Part shown: piece by piece, positions 26,412-35,605 of the stretch | Position numbering within the stretch: position 1 is the stretch's first letter | Layout: each line of letters starts with the position of its first letter | From: Flavobacterium reichenbachii | GTDB taxonomy: Bacteria; Bacteroidota; Bacteroidia; Flavobacteriales; Flavobacteriaceae | Direction of reading: 5' to 3' | Assembly (NCBI RefSeq): GCF_002217435.1 | Contig: NZ_MUHF01000021.1 | Location: 195,303-259,302, forward strand | DNA length: 64,000 nucleotides | Notes under the pieces: generated by a model | Databases searched by the model: none | Seen by the model: the letters and a program-made list of their open reading frames with translations, nothing else | Told to the model about the DNA's origin: nothing | Translations under genes and position numbers: made by a program

Positions 26412-27758
26412 CTAAAGTTTTATTTCCGCTAAAGTCAATCCGAAAAATTCGAGATTTCGACTTAAATTTGGCAAAATATAATCTTGTTCTTTCGAAAATT
26501 TCTCCGCAACTGCCTTATAATGGACTAAGAGTTTTTCATCTTTTATTCCATTTAAAGCTTGTAATGCAGCATGAACAACCCAATTAGAATTATCATTTAA
26601 TCCAATTATAAACGTATCCAGATAATCTCTTTTATTTTCTAATTGCCCAAGTGAATAATAAAACTGCCTTCTTATTTCTTTATTTTCATTTAATGAAAAT
26701 GGAATAATCATAATTCCATAATCTAACTTCATTTCTTTTAACAAATAAGTACAGAATTGAAATGTTTTCTCATCGTTTATCCTTTGAATATTTTCTTTTA
26801 TAAACTCCAGCCAATCCAAACTTTTGTCTTTAGCGTACCAAAATACAAATTGAAAAACACTTAATATATCATTTTTAGCAAAATCAATCAAATAAGGATA
26901 TGCGCGGTTATAATCAAACTTAGTAAGCACTTGGAGCAGTTTATGCTGAATTACACCCTCACTCGATTTATATTTTTTTTCCAAAACATCTAATGCTTGC
27001 GAAGCTATCTCTTTCTTTTTTAAGATTGCAATCAAACATTCTAATTTAGTTTCTTCAACATCTGCAGCATTATATACATCTAAAATATGAGTTACAACTC
27101 CACCCAAAGTATGATTAAATAAATCATTATTATCATTTATTTTTTCTGCTGTAATTTCATCAAGCCATCGCTCATACCAATCTAAAAAATCAGATTCAAA
27201 AGCAAAGTATGGTTTACGTCGATCAATATCAATATTTACAACTCTCCCCTTAAATTCCCCATTTAAAACAAGTCCATAATAGTAAGTACAGCCTTCTGTT
27301 CCAATAGGCAAAATCCCTGAAAAAATTTTACCTAATTCATATTCAAAATCCTCATCAGAAATATCTTCATCAATTTTCATATTTAGTTCTTTCCAAAAAT
27401 TATCGCTCATTTCAGGATAAACTTTGCAATCTTGTTTCAAAAAATTTTCTGGATTACTATAAACAAATTCGGCAATATTTTTCCCAAAAAGAAATATTCC
27501 ATACCCAGGACCTGCAGCAGCATTTTGATTAGATATTCCACCGTTACCAATATACTGTAAAAACGCTTTATAAGATTCCGGAAGAGAAATAGTATAACTT
27601 CTTTCAAACTTTAAAATTTCTTCGCTACTAATCGTCTCTCCTATCAAATACTTATGACGATCTGCAGCAAATACTTCAAAATCATTATCTATTTCTTTTG
27701 CTAAAATCAATTTTGTCTTTATTCTTTCTATTTGATTTAAAGTTTTTTGATCTATCAT
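26412..27758 (-). CDS. SMI1/KNR4 (SUKH) domain protein with C-terminal HEAT-like repeats
   Basis: 448 residues. The first ~190 carry a SUKH fold: EEILKFERSYTISLPESYKAFL, GNGG, and FLFGKN, ending with the YFAFESDFLDWYERWL helix. The rest is helical with HEAT-like units (LEKKYKSSEGVIQHKLLQVL, YYSLGQLENKRDYLDTFI, HAALQALNGIKDEKLL). SUKH proteins are frequent immunity proteins against secreted toxins, but many are not; no toxin gene is adjacent. AT-rich and monocistronic. The precise role is unknown. Confidence 0.75.
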   Translation of the reverse strand: MIDQKTLNQIERIKTKLILAKEIDNDFEVFAADRHKYLIGETISSEEILKFERSYTISLPESYKAFLQYIGNGGISNQNAAAGPGYGIFLFGKNIAEFVYSNPENFLKQDCKVYPEMSDNFWKELNMKIDEDISDEDFEYELGKIFSGILPIGTEGCTYYYGLVLNGEFKGRVVNIDIDRRKPYFAFESDFLDWYERWLDEITAEKINDNNDLFNHTLGGVVTHILDVYNAADVEETKLECLIAILKKKEIASQALDVLEKKYKSSEGVIQHKLLQVLTKFDYNRAYPYLIDFAKNDILSVFQFVFWYAKDKSLDWLEFIKENIQRINDEKTFQFCTYLLKEMKLDYGIMIIPFSLNENKEIRRQFYYSLGQLENKRDYLDTFIIGLNDNSNWVVHAALQALNGIKDEKLLVHYKAVAEKFSKEQDYILPNLSRNLEFFGLTLAEIKL

Positions 27759-27825
27759 AAATCCTCATTAAATTGGCTTCAAATATATGCTTTTATAATT
27801 TTTAGAAAGGAAGTTAAAAAACAAT

Positions 27826-27861
27826 AAAAAAGCCGATTTCAAAACTGAAATCGGCTTTTTG
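27826..27861 (-). terminator. Terminator of the pit operon
   Basis: AAAAAGCCGATTTC / GAAATCGGCTTTTT, a perfect 14-bp stem with 6-nt loop, downstream of the phosphate transporter on the minus strand. Confidence 0.9.
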
Positions 27862-27904
27862 ATATGTTTATCAATGTGATTGAATCTCACATTTTCAGAA
27901 TCAT

Positions 27905-29248
27905 TTATTTAATAAATACACTTAAAATAAAGTATACTAAACCTGCCAAAATAGCAGAGATCGGAATTGTCAAGATCCAAGCCCATATTAAGCTTACTGT
28001 AACTCCCCATCGAACTGCAGAAACACGTTTTGTTAATCCAACTCCAATGATAGAACCTGTAATAGTATGTGTTGTACTTACCGGAATTTTTAAATGTTCA
28101 GTAAAATAAAGTGTCAAAGCTCCAGCTGTTTCGGCAGCAACACCTTCAAACGAACTTACTTTTGTGATTTTAGAACCCATGGTTTTTACAATTTTCCATC
28201 CTCCGCTTAAAGTTCCTGCTGCAATAGCAGAATAACACGCTAATGGAATCCATCCCGGCATTACACCTTTAACTCCTAAATCATCATTTGGCAATACTAC
28301 ATTTAACCAGGAATCTAAATGAACACCTGGATTTGTATTGATATAAACTGCTACTGCTGCAGCAATAATACCCATTACTTTTTGAGAGTCATTTCCTCCG
28401 TGCCCCAAACTGAAGGCAGCAGAAGATACTAACTGCATTTTTTTCAAAGCAGCATCTGCCTGGTGAAGATTTAAGCTGCTAAAGATCAAACAAAATAAAC
28501 TTACAGTTAAGATAATAAAGGCTACAAGAAACCATTTAATATTATGCGGATCAAAAGCTACACTCCAAAAATGAGATTCAAAACGAGGTTTTCCGTGTTC
28601 TAAAATTTGATCATAAGTAACCATCTGAGTTACAACAAACCAAATAGTTCCAAGCATTAATGCAATGGTAAAGATTTTTGGTCCAATACTTTTACGAGAA
28701 GCATTTAACAGCCAAATTGATATTAAATAAGAAGCAAAAGCTCCTAATAAAGGTGCAAGAACAATAAAAGCAATAATGATAATAACTCCTGAAGGCATTC
28801 CTCCGTCTTTTCCGGCTTTGTACCAGCTTACGATTTCGTACCAGTATTGTGTAGTTCCATCTGCGCCAACATACCCTGAAAAACCGTGAACTGCAATAGC
28901 ATGTGCAACTGCCGCTCCTGCAAAACCTCCAATAAGTGTATGCGAAGAACTCGAAGGAATTCCTAACCACCAAGTCAATAAATTCCAACAGATTGCTGCA
29001 ATAACACCGGCAAGAATTACCACTAGGTTAATTTCCATAGTGTGCGCTGTTTTAGCAACAGTATCTGCAACACCAAATCCGAAAACCCAATACGCCAGAA
29101 AGTTAAAAAATGCTGCCCAAAGAACGGCCTGAAAAGGCGTCAATACTTTTGTTGCAACAACAGTCGCTATAGCATTTGCCGCATCATGAAAACCATTAAT
29201 GTAATCAAAAATTAAGGCTAGTACTATAATTAATATAAGTAGCGTCAT
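27905..29248 (-). CDS. Inorganic phosphate transporter, Pit family
   Basis: 447 residues with about ten membrane helices. Both PiT signature repeats are present: GFHDAANAIATVVAT near the N-terminus and GGNDSQKVMG in the middle, plus PSSSSHTLIGGFAGA and PVSTTHTITGSIIGVG. It imports phosphate as a metal-phosphate complex or with cations. It follows the DUF47 gene by 29 bp in the same direction; this DUF47-Pit pairing is widely conserved. Confidence 0.93.
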   Translation of the reverse strand: MTLLILIIVLALIFDYINGFHDAANAIATVVATKVLTPFQAVLWAAFFNFLAYWVFGFGVADTVAKTAHTMEINLVVILAGVIAAICWNLLTWWLGIPSSSSHTLIGGFAGAAVAHAIAVHGFSGYVGADGTTQYWYEIVSWYKAGKDGGMPSGVIIIIAFIVLAPLLGAFASYLISIWLLNASRKSIGPKIFTIALMLGTIWFVVTQMVTYDQILEHGKPRFESHFWSVAFDPHNIKWFLVAFIILTVSLFCLIFSSLNLHQADAALKKMQLVSSAAFSLGHGGNDSQKVMGIIAAAVAVYINTNPGVHLDSWLNVVLPNDDLGVKGVMPGWIPLACYSAIAAGTLSGGWKIVKTMGSKITKVSSFEGVAAETAGALTLYFTEHLKIPVSTTHTITGSIIGVGLTKRVSAVRWGVTVSLIWAWILTIPISAILAGLVYFILSVFIK

Positions 29249-29277
29249 AAATTATAACTTCAGAATGAAAAATTGAA

Positions 29278-29922
29278 TTAAGAATGTTTTACAGAAATAG
29301 ATTCTAGTATGTTTGCAACGCTCTTACATTTGTCTGTTGCTGATTCTAAAACAGATAACACTTCCTTATATTTAATAATATTTTTAGCGTCTGTTTCGTT
29401 TTCAAAGATTTCAAAAACTGCTTTATTATAAACGTTATCAGACTTGTTTTCCAGTTTATTAATTCTGGCACAAGCTTCTTTAATAATGTTCATATTTTTT
29501 AAGTTACTCAACTCTTTTACCGCACTGTCAATATTCTGACAAGCCTCAAGGTTGATTTCTGTCATTTTTCTGATCGATTTTGTAATCTTGTCAACTTGAT
29601 ATAACTTCATTCTGCTTGCTGCACCGTGAAGATAATCTGCAACGTTATCAATAGAAGTAATCAAGGTATGGATATCTTCTCTATCAAACGGAGTAATAAA
29701 GTTTCTGCTTAATTCCAAATTGGTCTGACGTGTAATATCTTCTCCTCTTTGTTCTAATTCGTCAATTCTCTGAAAAAGAACTTCTCTCTCTTTTAAGGGA
29801 AGATTTACAGCTTCATGTAAGTTAGAAGCTAATTCAATTAAATTGCTTGAAGCTTCTTCAAAAAGTGGAAAGAATTTCTTGTCTTTCGGCACTAAAAATT
29901 GGAAAATACTGTTTATTGACAT
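29278..29922 (-). CDS. DUF47 (PhoU-like) Pit accessory protein
   Basis: 214 residues, all-helical, with the PhoU-like pattern: FLVPKDKKFFPLFEEASSN at the start, LEQRGEDITRQTNLELSRNFITPFDREDIHTL, then IDNVADYLHGAASRM. The family is found beside Pit transporters and is thought to regulate them. The gene precedes pit by 29 bp and is probably transcribed with it. Confidence 0.9.
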   Translation of the reverse strand: MSINSIFQFLVPKDKKFFPLFEEASSNLIELASNLHEAVNLPLKEREVLFQRIDELEQRGEDITRQTNLELSRNFITPFDREDIHTLITSIDNVADYLHGAASRMKLYQVDKITKSIRKMTEINLEACQNIDSAVKELSNLKNMNIIKEACARINKLENKSDNVYNKAVFEIFENETDAKNIIKYKEVLSVLESATDKCKSVANILESISVKHS

Positions 29923-29970
29923 TTTTATATTTTTGATAGTGCAAAATTACTTCATTAATATTTTACAATG

Positions 29971-31485
29971 TTAAGCCATTGTTAACAAATCGTTTTCAAT
30001 TTGGAAACTATCCAAGAATGACACGGTCTTCTCAATGTCGTAATGCAAAATTCTATCTTCTTTAACCAGAGGCACTACCTCTCTGTAACTGCCTAAAAAC
30101 ATCTCAATAAAATCGCTGGATTTTAAAGATTCTCTATAGGCAATTGCCTGTGATGCATTTAATAATTCGATAGCCAGAATTCGCTCCAGATTTTCCAGTA
30201 CACGTAACGCTTTTGTTGCTCCATTTGCTCCCATACTTACATGATCTTCCTGTCCGTTGCTGGAAACAATACTATCGATGCTTGACGGCGCGGCCAATTG
30301 TTTGTTTTGACTCACAATACTTGCTGCAGTATACTGCGGAATCATTAAACCTGAATTTAATCCTGGATTATCAACCAAAAAAGCCGGAAGGTTGCGCTGA
30401 CCAGAAATCAACTGATAAGTTCTTCTTTCAGAAATACTTCCTAACTCGGCCAAAGCAATTGCCATAAAATCTAAAGCTAAAGCTAATGGCTGGCCGTGAA
30501 AATTTCCTCCGGAGATAATCTCATCTGCTTCAATAAAAATATTCGGATTATCGGTAACCGAATTAATTTCGGTTTTAAATACTTTTCTAACATAATCAAT
30601 AGCATCTTTTGAAGCGCCGTGAACCTGAGGCATACAACGGAAAGAATACGGATCCTGAACGTGTTTTTTCTCCTGAGCTATGATTTCGCTTCCTTCCAAA
30701 AACTCATTGATACGCTGTGCAGTTACAATCTGACCTTTATGCGGACGGATATAATGTATCAATTCATTAAAAGGTTCGCTTCTTCCATCAAAACCTTCCA
30801 AAGAAATAGTTCCGATTAAATCTGCCAAATAGGAATATTTATAAGCTTTAATTAAAATATGAGCTCCGTAAGCACTCATAAACTGTGTTCCGTTAAGCAA
30901 TGCCAAACCTTCTTTGGACTGCAGCACAATTGGTTCCCAGTTAAAATGCTTTAAAACTTCAGAAGAATGAACTTTTTTACCTTCAAAATAAACTTCGCCT
31001 TCTCCTAATAACGGTAAAGACAAATGAGCCAAAGGTGCAAGATCTCCAGATGCGCCAAGTGATCCAAGCGTATAGACTACCGGCAGAACATCATTATTAT
31101 AAAAATCTACCAAACGATTTAAAGTTTGCAATTGCACGCCTGAATGTCCGTAGCTTAATGATTGTATTTTTAGAAGCAGCATCATCTTGACAATTTCCAA
31201 AGGCACCTCATCGCCAGTCCCGCAAGCATGAGATTTTACTAAGTTTTCCTGAAGCTGCGATAGATTTTCGTTTGAAATCTTAACATTGCAAAGTGATCCA
31301 AAACCAGTATTAATACCATAAATAGGTCCTGAATGCGATGCCATTTTCTTATCTAAATAGTCACGGCATTTCTGAACATTTACTTTTGCTTCTTCTGATA
31401 ATTCAATCAATTTCTGATTTACAATTATTTCCTGTAAAGCTTCTAAGTTTATGGTCTCAGTACTTATATAATGGATCTCTCTCAT
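29971..31485 (-). CDS. hutH: Aromatic amino acid ammonia-lyase, histidine ammonia-lyase type
   Basis: 504 residues from the ATG at 31485 (MREIHYIS); the in-frame start at 31536 would add 17 unconserved residues. The MIO prosthetic group forms from Ala145-Ser146-Gly147 in GSLGASGDLAPLAHL. Ser85-His86 (LVKSHACG) is the histidine-selective type, and GINTGFG and DNPNIF are conserved. The position that is Glu in classical HutH (ASENK) is Gln393 here (VSQNK). No other hut gene is adjacent, so histidine is the likely but unproven substrate; tyrosine ammonia-lyase is less likely from the His86. Confidence 0.85.
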   Translation of the reverse strand: MREIHYISTETINLEALQEIIVNQKLIELSEEAKVNVQKCRDYLDKKMASHSGPIYGINTGFGSLCNVKISNENLSQLQENLVKSHACGTGDEVPLEIVKMMLLLKIQSLSYGHSGVQLQTLNRLVDFYNNDVLPVVYTLGSLGASGDLAPLAHLSLPLLGEGEVYFEGKKVHSSEVLKHFNWEPIVLQSKEGLALLNGTQFMSAYGAHILIKAYKYSYLADLIGTISLEGFDGRSEPFNELIHYIRPHKGQIVTAQRINEFLEGSEIIAQEKKHVQDPYSFRCMPQVHGASKDAIDYVRKVFKTEINSVTDNPNIFIEADEIISGGNFHGQPLALALDFMAIALAELGSISERRTYQLISGQRNLPAFLVDNPGLNSGLMIPQYTAASIVSQNKQLAAPSSIDSIVSSNGQEDHVSMGANGATKALRVLENLERILAIELLNASQAIAYRESLKSSDFIEMFLGSYREVVPLVKEDRILHYDIEKTVSFLDSFQIENDLLTMA

Positions 31486-31875
31486 GGTTTTTATATTTAA
31501 GGCATCAAAATTCAGCAAATCAATATTAAAAAGCAAGATTTGTTAATAATAATAAAAATTTGAATATCGCAAAACAATGTCTTTTACCTATTTCTTAATA
31601 TCCATCACTGAGAAATGAATGATTTATAAAATTAAATCCATTTAACATATAGAATAAATAATGTTGTTTTTCTTCCGTTTTTATTAAAATTCACTTTATG
31701 AACGAGTTACAGTACTACTAAAACAATACTTATTCTACGAATACAACAATTTATAACATTCAATTCTGACGAAAACTCAATATTGAATTAAAGAGATTTG
31801 AAATTTTAAAATATTCGCAAAAAGGAAATTTGAGTTTTTTAACTTTTATAAAATCTGTACTTTTGAAAAATCAAA
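31486..31875. other. 390-bp spacer between hutH and the thr leader
   Basis: AT-rich divergent intergenic region with no ORF worth reporting. It must hold the hutH promoter on the minus strand and the thr promoter on the plus strand; only the latter's -7 box (31858-31865) is clear. Confidence 0.6.
31858..31865 (+). promoter_or_regulatory. -7 box of the thr leader/operon
   Basis: TACTTTTG matches TAnnTTTG and lies only 10 bp before the leader-peptide ATG, so the leader mRNA would have an almost absent 5' UTR. A TTTG at 31829-31832 is 25 bp upstream, longer than the usual 19. Confidence 0.55.
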
Positions 31876-31977
31876 ATGAAAAGTAACAGCACAAAATATC
31901 AATCTACAATGACAGTTCAAACAAGAACTGCGATTGCTGCTACAACAATTTCTACTACAACAACTACTACCCCTTAG
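31876..31977 (+). CDS. thrL: thr operon leader peptide
   Basis: A 33-codon ORF (ATG 31876, stop TAG 31975) with 13 threonine and 2 isoleucine codons, including six consecutive Thr codons at positions 27-32 followed by a Pro and the stop. A second in-frame ATG at 31909 would leave 21 residues of which about half are Thr. It precedes thrABC by 106 bp. The design matches the Thr/Ile-rich leader of the enterobacterial thr operon, where ribosome stalling at scarce Thr-tRNA prevents termination. It is not homologous by alignment; the call is by composition and position. A GC hairpin overlaps the stop codon. Confidence 0.8.
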   Translation: MKSNSTKYQSTMTVQTRTAIAATTISTTTTTTP

Positions 31978-32024
31978 GGGTATACATTTTTACATATAAT
32001 CCTGGTTATCTATACTTTTTTCTT
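31969..32024 (+). promoter_or_regulatory. Candidate thr attenuator
   Basis: ACCCC-TTA-GGGGT (31969-31981) folds across the leader stop codon. Downstream, GTATA (31980-31984) can pair with TATAC (32011-32015), enclosing ATAAT-CCTG-GTTAT, and is followed by TTTTTTCTT. This is a plausible though weak AT-rich terminator between the leader and thrA. The GGGGT of the first hairpin overlaps the 5' arm of the second, so the two are mutually exclusive in part, as expected for an attenuator. Confidence 0.5.
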
Positions 32025-32083
32025 AAAGAAGAGAGTAATTGGATACATAAAAACTATTGCATCAAAAGAAAAAAAATATCAAA

Positions 32084-34531
32084 ATGAAAGTATTAAAATT
32101 TGGCGGAACTTCGGTTGCCAATGCTCAAAATATAAAACTCGTTCTCGAAATTGTTAACCAAAAAGCTAACGAAGACCAATTAGTTGTTGTTGTATCTGCA
32201 TTAAGCAAAGTAACCGATTTATTGCAGTCGGCAGCAGCAAAAGCCGCAGCAAATGACGAAGATTTTAGAAATATCGTTGCAGAAATAGAGAAAAAACACC
32301 TTGACACTTTAAAAGAATTAATTCCGGTAAGCGAACAAAGCAGTTTATTAAGCCATGTAAAAAGAATCATCAACCATCTGGAAACTTTATTAGACGGCTG
32401 CTTTTTATTAGGCGAATTATCACCAAGAACTGCCGACACGATTTTGAGTTTTGGCGAATTGCTTTCCTCTTACATTATTGCACAGGCTTATCAGCAAATC
32501 GATAAAACTGCCGTTTATAAAGACAGCCGTGAATTAATCAAAACAAATGCTGATTTCGGAAAAGCTGCAGTTAATTTTGAAGTTTCAAACCAATTGATTC
32601 AGGAATATTTTGCTTTGAATGAATCAAAAATTAATATTTTACCGGGATTTATCGCGCAGACTTTAGACGGAATTACTTCGACTTTAGGCCGCGGCGGTTC
32701 AGATTATACTGCTGCTATTATTGCCGGAGCAATTGATGCTGAACAATTAGAAATCTGGACTGATGTAAACGGAATGTTTACTGCAAACCCAAAAATCGTA
32801 AAACAAGCACAGCCAATTGCTAACATTTCCTATCAGGAAGCGATGGAATTGTCGCATTTTGGTGCCAAAGTTTTGTATCCGCCGACAATCCAGCCGGTTT
32901 TAAGAAAAAACATTCCAATTTTAATCAAAAATACTTTTGAGCCAGAAGCTGTAGGAACTTTTATCTCTGATCAGGTTTCCTCAAAAGATTCGGTTGTAAA
33001 AGGAATCAGCCATATCGATCATATTTCGCTTTTAACACTTGAAGGTCCCGGAATGATTGGCGTTGCAGGTTCATCCAGACGTTTGTTTGAAGTTTTATCT
33101 CAGGAAAAAATCAATGTAATCTTTATTACTCAGGCTTCTTCTGAGCATTCTATTTGTATCGGAATTTTAAATTCGGATGCTGAAAATGCCGAAGCTGCGA
33201 TTAACAGAGCTTTTGAAGTTGAAATTTTACAAAACAAAATTGATCCTTGTTACGTAGAAAAAGACCTTTGTATTATTGCTTTGGTGGGTGAAAACATGAA
33301 AAATCACCAAGGTCTGAGCGGCAGAATGTTCAGTACTTTAGGAAAAAACAACGTAAACATTCGTGCGATTGCGCAAGGTGCTTCTGAAAGAAATATTTCG
33401 ACTGTAATTAACGAGAGAGACGTTAAAAAAGCGTTGAATACGCTGCATGAAAATTTCTTTGAAGAAAATACAAAACAGTTGAATTTATTTGTAATGGGCG
33501 TTGGAAATGTGGGTGAAAAATTCATCGAGCAGATTCACAACCAAAGAAAGTTTTTAAAAGATAATTTAAAAATTAACGTTCGCGTTATTGCTTTATCAAA
33601 TTCAAGAAAAATGCTTTTTGACGAAGACGGAATTTCTTTAAAAGAATGGCAGGCTGATTTAGATAAAGGCGAAGCTGCCAACAAAGAAGAATTCATTGCA
33701 CGTGCAAAAGAACTGAATTTACGCAACAGTATTTTTGTTGATATTACAGCAAACGCCAGTGTTTCTGAAACTTACGAAAACTTCCTAAAACAAAGTATTG
33801 CGGTTGTAACCTGCAACAAAATTGCCTGTTCTTCTGCGTATGACAATTACAAAAAATTAAAAAACTTGTCCCGCCAATACAACGCTCCGTTTTTGTTTGA
33901 AACGAATGTTGGTGCGGGATTACCCATTATAGACACCGTAAAAAACTTAATTGCTTCTGGCGATAAAGTGCATAAAATCCAGGCTGTTTTATCGGGAAGT
34001 TTGAACTTTATTTTCAACAATTTCGATAAGAATAATTCTTTTCACGATGTGGTAAAAGAAGCAGGAGTGCAAGGATTTACAGAACCAGATCCGAAAATTG
34101 ATTTAAGCGGTATCGACGTGGCTCGCAAAATCCTGATTCTTATTCGCGAAAGCGGTTACGAAATGGATATTGACGCCATCGAAAACGAATCATTCCTGCC
34201 TGCTGAATGTTTAGCAACAACAAACAATGAAGACTTTTTTGCATCGTTAATCAAACACGCACCGCATTTCGGAAAAATCTATGAAGAAGCTTTGTCCAAA
34301 GATTCAAGATTGAAATACGTAGCACAATTCGAAAACGGAAAAGCAAGCGTAGGTCTGCAATTCATTCCAAAAGATCATCCTTTCTATAATTTAGAAGGAA
34401 AAGACAACATCGTATTGTTCTACACAGATCGTTACGTAGATCAGCCGTTATTGATAAAAGGAGCCGGAGCAGGTGCTGCGGTTACGGCTTCAGGAATTTT
34501 TGCGGATGTAATTCGCATTGGAAACGTTTAG
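32084..34531 (+). CDS. thrA: Bifunctional aspartokinase / homoserine dehydrogenase
   Basis: 815 residues from the ATG at 32084 (MKVLKFGGTSVANAQN), chosen over an upstream in-frame codon at 32057. The aspartokinase domain (1-~290) has KFGGTSV, GRGGSDYTAAIIAGA and EIWTDVNGMFTANP. ACT regulatory domains follow (~310-460), then homoserine dehydrogenase (~465-815; VMGVGNVGEKFIEQ, ETNVGAGLPIIDTVKNL, GFTEPDPKIDLSG). It catalyses the first and third steps of threonine synthesis, and the ACT domains suggest feedback by Thr. It heads thrABC behind a Thr-rich leader. Confidence 0.96.
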   Translation: MKVLKFGGTSVANAQNIKLVLEIVNQKANEDQLVVVVSALSKVTDLLQSAAAKAAANDEDFRNIVAEIEKKHLDTLKELIPVSEQSSLLSHVKRIINHLETLLDGCFLLGELSPRTADTILSFGELLSSYIIAQAYQQIDKTAVYKDSRELIKTNADFGKAAVNFEVSNQLIQEYFALNESKINILPGFIAQTLDGITSTLGRGGSDYTAAIIAGAIDAEQLEIWTDVNGMFTANPKIVKQAQPIANISYQEAMELSHFGAKVLYPPTIQPVLRKNIPILIKNTFEPEAVGTFISDQVSSKDSVVKGISHIDHISLLTLEGPGMIGVAGSSRRLFEVLSQEKINVIFITQASSEHSICIGILNSDAENAEAAINRAFEVEILQNKIDPCYVEKDLCIIALVGENMKNHQGLSGRMFSTLGKNNVNIRAIAQGASERNISTVINERDVKKALNTLHENFFEENTKQLNLFVMGVGNVGEKFIEQIHNQRKFLKDNLKINVRVIALSNSRKMLFDEDGISLKEWQADLDKGEAANKEEFIARAKELNLRNSIFVDITANASVSETYENFLKQSIAVVTCNKIACSSAYDNYKKLKNLSRQYNAPFLFETNVGAGLPIIDTVKNLIASGDKVHKIQAVLSGSLNFIFNNFDKNNSFHDVVKEAGVQGFTEPDPKIDLSGIDVARKILILIRESGYEMDIDAIENESFLPAECLATTNNEDFFASLIKHAPHFGKIYEEALSKDSRLKYVAQFENGKASVGLQFIPKDHPFYNLEGKDNIVLFYTDRYVDQPLLIKGAGAGAAVTASGIFADVIRIGNV

Positions 34532-34535
34532 TTAG

Positions 34536-34673
34536 GTACAAAGGCTCAAAGGTGCAAAGGGACAAAGTTAAAACCTTTGAGCCTTTGTACCTTTCGCTTT
34601 GAACCTTAAAATAAAAAATATTGAGTTGCAAAACCTCTGAACCTTTGAGCCTTTGCCACTTTGAACCTATAAC
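34536..34673. repeat. AAAGGTTCAAAGG-type minisatellite between thrA and thrB
   Basis: Degenerate units of the type CAAAGGCTCAAAGG are followed by the inverse type CCTTTGAGCCTTTG, so the segment can fold into a long imperfect hairpin. The same family occurs at 44693-44770, 46786-46824 and 59612-59750. Here it lies inside an operon, so it cannot be a full terminator. Confidence 0.8.
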
Positions 34674-34675
34674 AA

Positions 34676-35596
34676 ATGACACAAATAAAACTATTTTGCC
34701 CGGCAACTATTGCAAACCTCTCGTGCGGCTTTGACGTACTTGGACTTTGCTTAGACAATGCGGGCGATGAAATGATTGTTAGAAAAGTCGATCAAAAAGG
34801 AGTTCGTATTACTAAAATTGTGGGGGCCGATCTGCCTTTGGAAACCGAAAAAAATGTTTCTGGAGTGGCTGCGCTTGCAATGTTGGAAACTTTAGATACT
34901 GAATTTGGATTTGAAATCGAAATCTATAAAAATATAAAAGCCGGAAGCGGCATCGGAAGCAGTGCTGCAAGTTCTGCCGGAGCAGTTTTCGGAATTAATG
35001 AATTACTTGGCCGACCGTATTCCCGTAAAGATCTGGTGCAATTTGCCATGCAGGGCGAAAAATTAGCGAGCGGAAATGCACACGCCGACAACGTTGCTCC
35101 TGCCCTTTTAGGCGGTTTTACTTTGGTAAGAAGTTATGCACCGCTGGATATTATCAGAATTGACAGTCCCGAAGAATTGTTTGCTACGGTAGTTCATCCG
35201 CAGATTGAGCTGAAAACTTCAGACGCACGTTCGGTTTTAAAACAGACAGTTTCCCTAAAAAGCGCGATTATGCAATGGGGAAATGTAGGCGGACTTATAG
35301 CTGGCTTATATACAAAAGATTACGATTTAATCGGAAGATCGCTTCATGACGAAATCGTGGAGCCGTTAAGAAGCGTCTTGATTCCGGGTTTCGATTTAAT
35401 CAAACAAACGGCTCTCGAAAACGGTGCTTTGGGTTCTGGAATTTCAGGTTCTGGCCCGTCGATTTTTGCTTTAAGCAGAGGAAAAGAAACCGCAGACAAA
35501 ATCGCCAAAGCCATGAGCGAGGTTTACGAAAAAATGAATTTACCATATGAAATTCACGTTTCGAAGATTAATCCGGATGGCGTAAGAATTCTCTAA
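34676..35596 (+). CDS. thrB: Homoserine kinase
   Basis: 306 residues of the GHMP kinase family; phosphorylates homoserine with ATP. The N-terminal CPATIANLSCGFDVLGL, the ATP loop GSGIGSSAASSAG, and the C-terminal GSGISGSGPSIFAL are all present. Second gene of the thr operon; the 144-bp gap to thrA is filled by a minisatellite. The ATG directly follows the repeat. Confidence 0.96.
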   Translation: MTQIKLFCPATIANLSCGFDVLGLCLDNAGDEMIVRKVDQKGVRITKIVGADLPLETEKNVSGVAALAMLETLDTEFGFEIEIYKNIKAGSGIGSSAASSAGAVFGINELLGRPYSRKDLVQFAMQGEKLASGNAHADNVAPALLGGFTLVRSYAPLDIIRIDSPEELFATVVHPQIELKTSDARSVLKQTVSLKSAIMQWGNVGGLIAGLYTKDYDLIGRSLHDEIVEPLRSVLIPGFDLIKQTALENGALGSGISGSGPSIFALSRGKETADKIAKAMSEVYEKMNLPYEIHVSKINPDGVRIL

Positions 35597-35605
35597 GCAA
35601 TATTA

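Noticed and set aside
29971..31485. Tyrosine ammonia-lyase for flexirubin pigment
   Set aside because: The selectivity position is His86, the histidine type, and no pigment genes are nearby.
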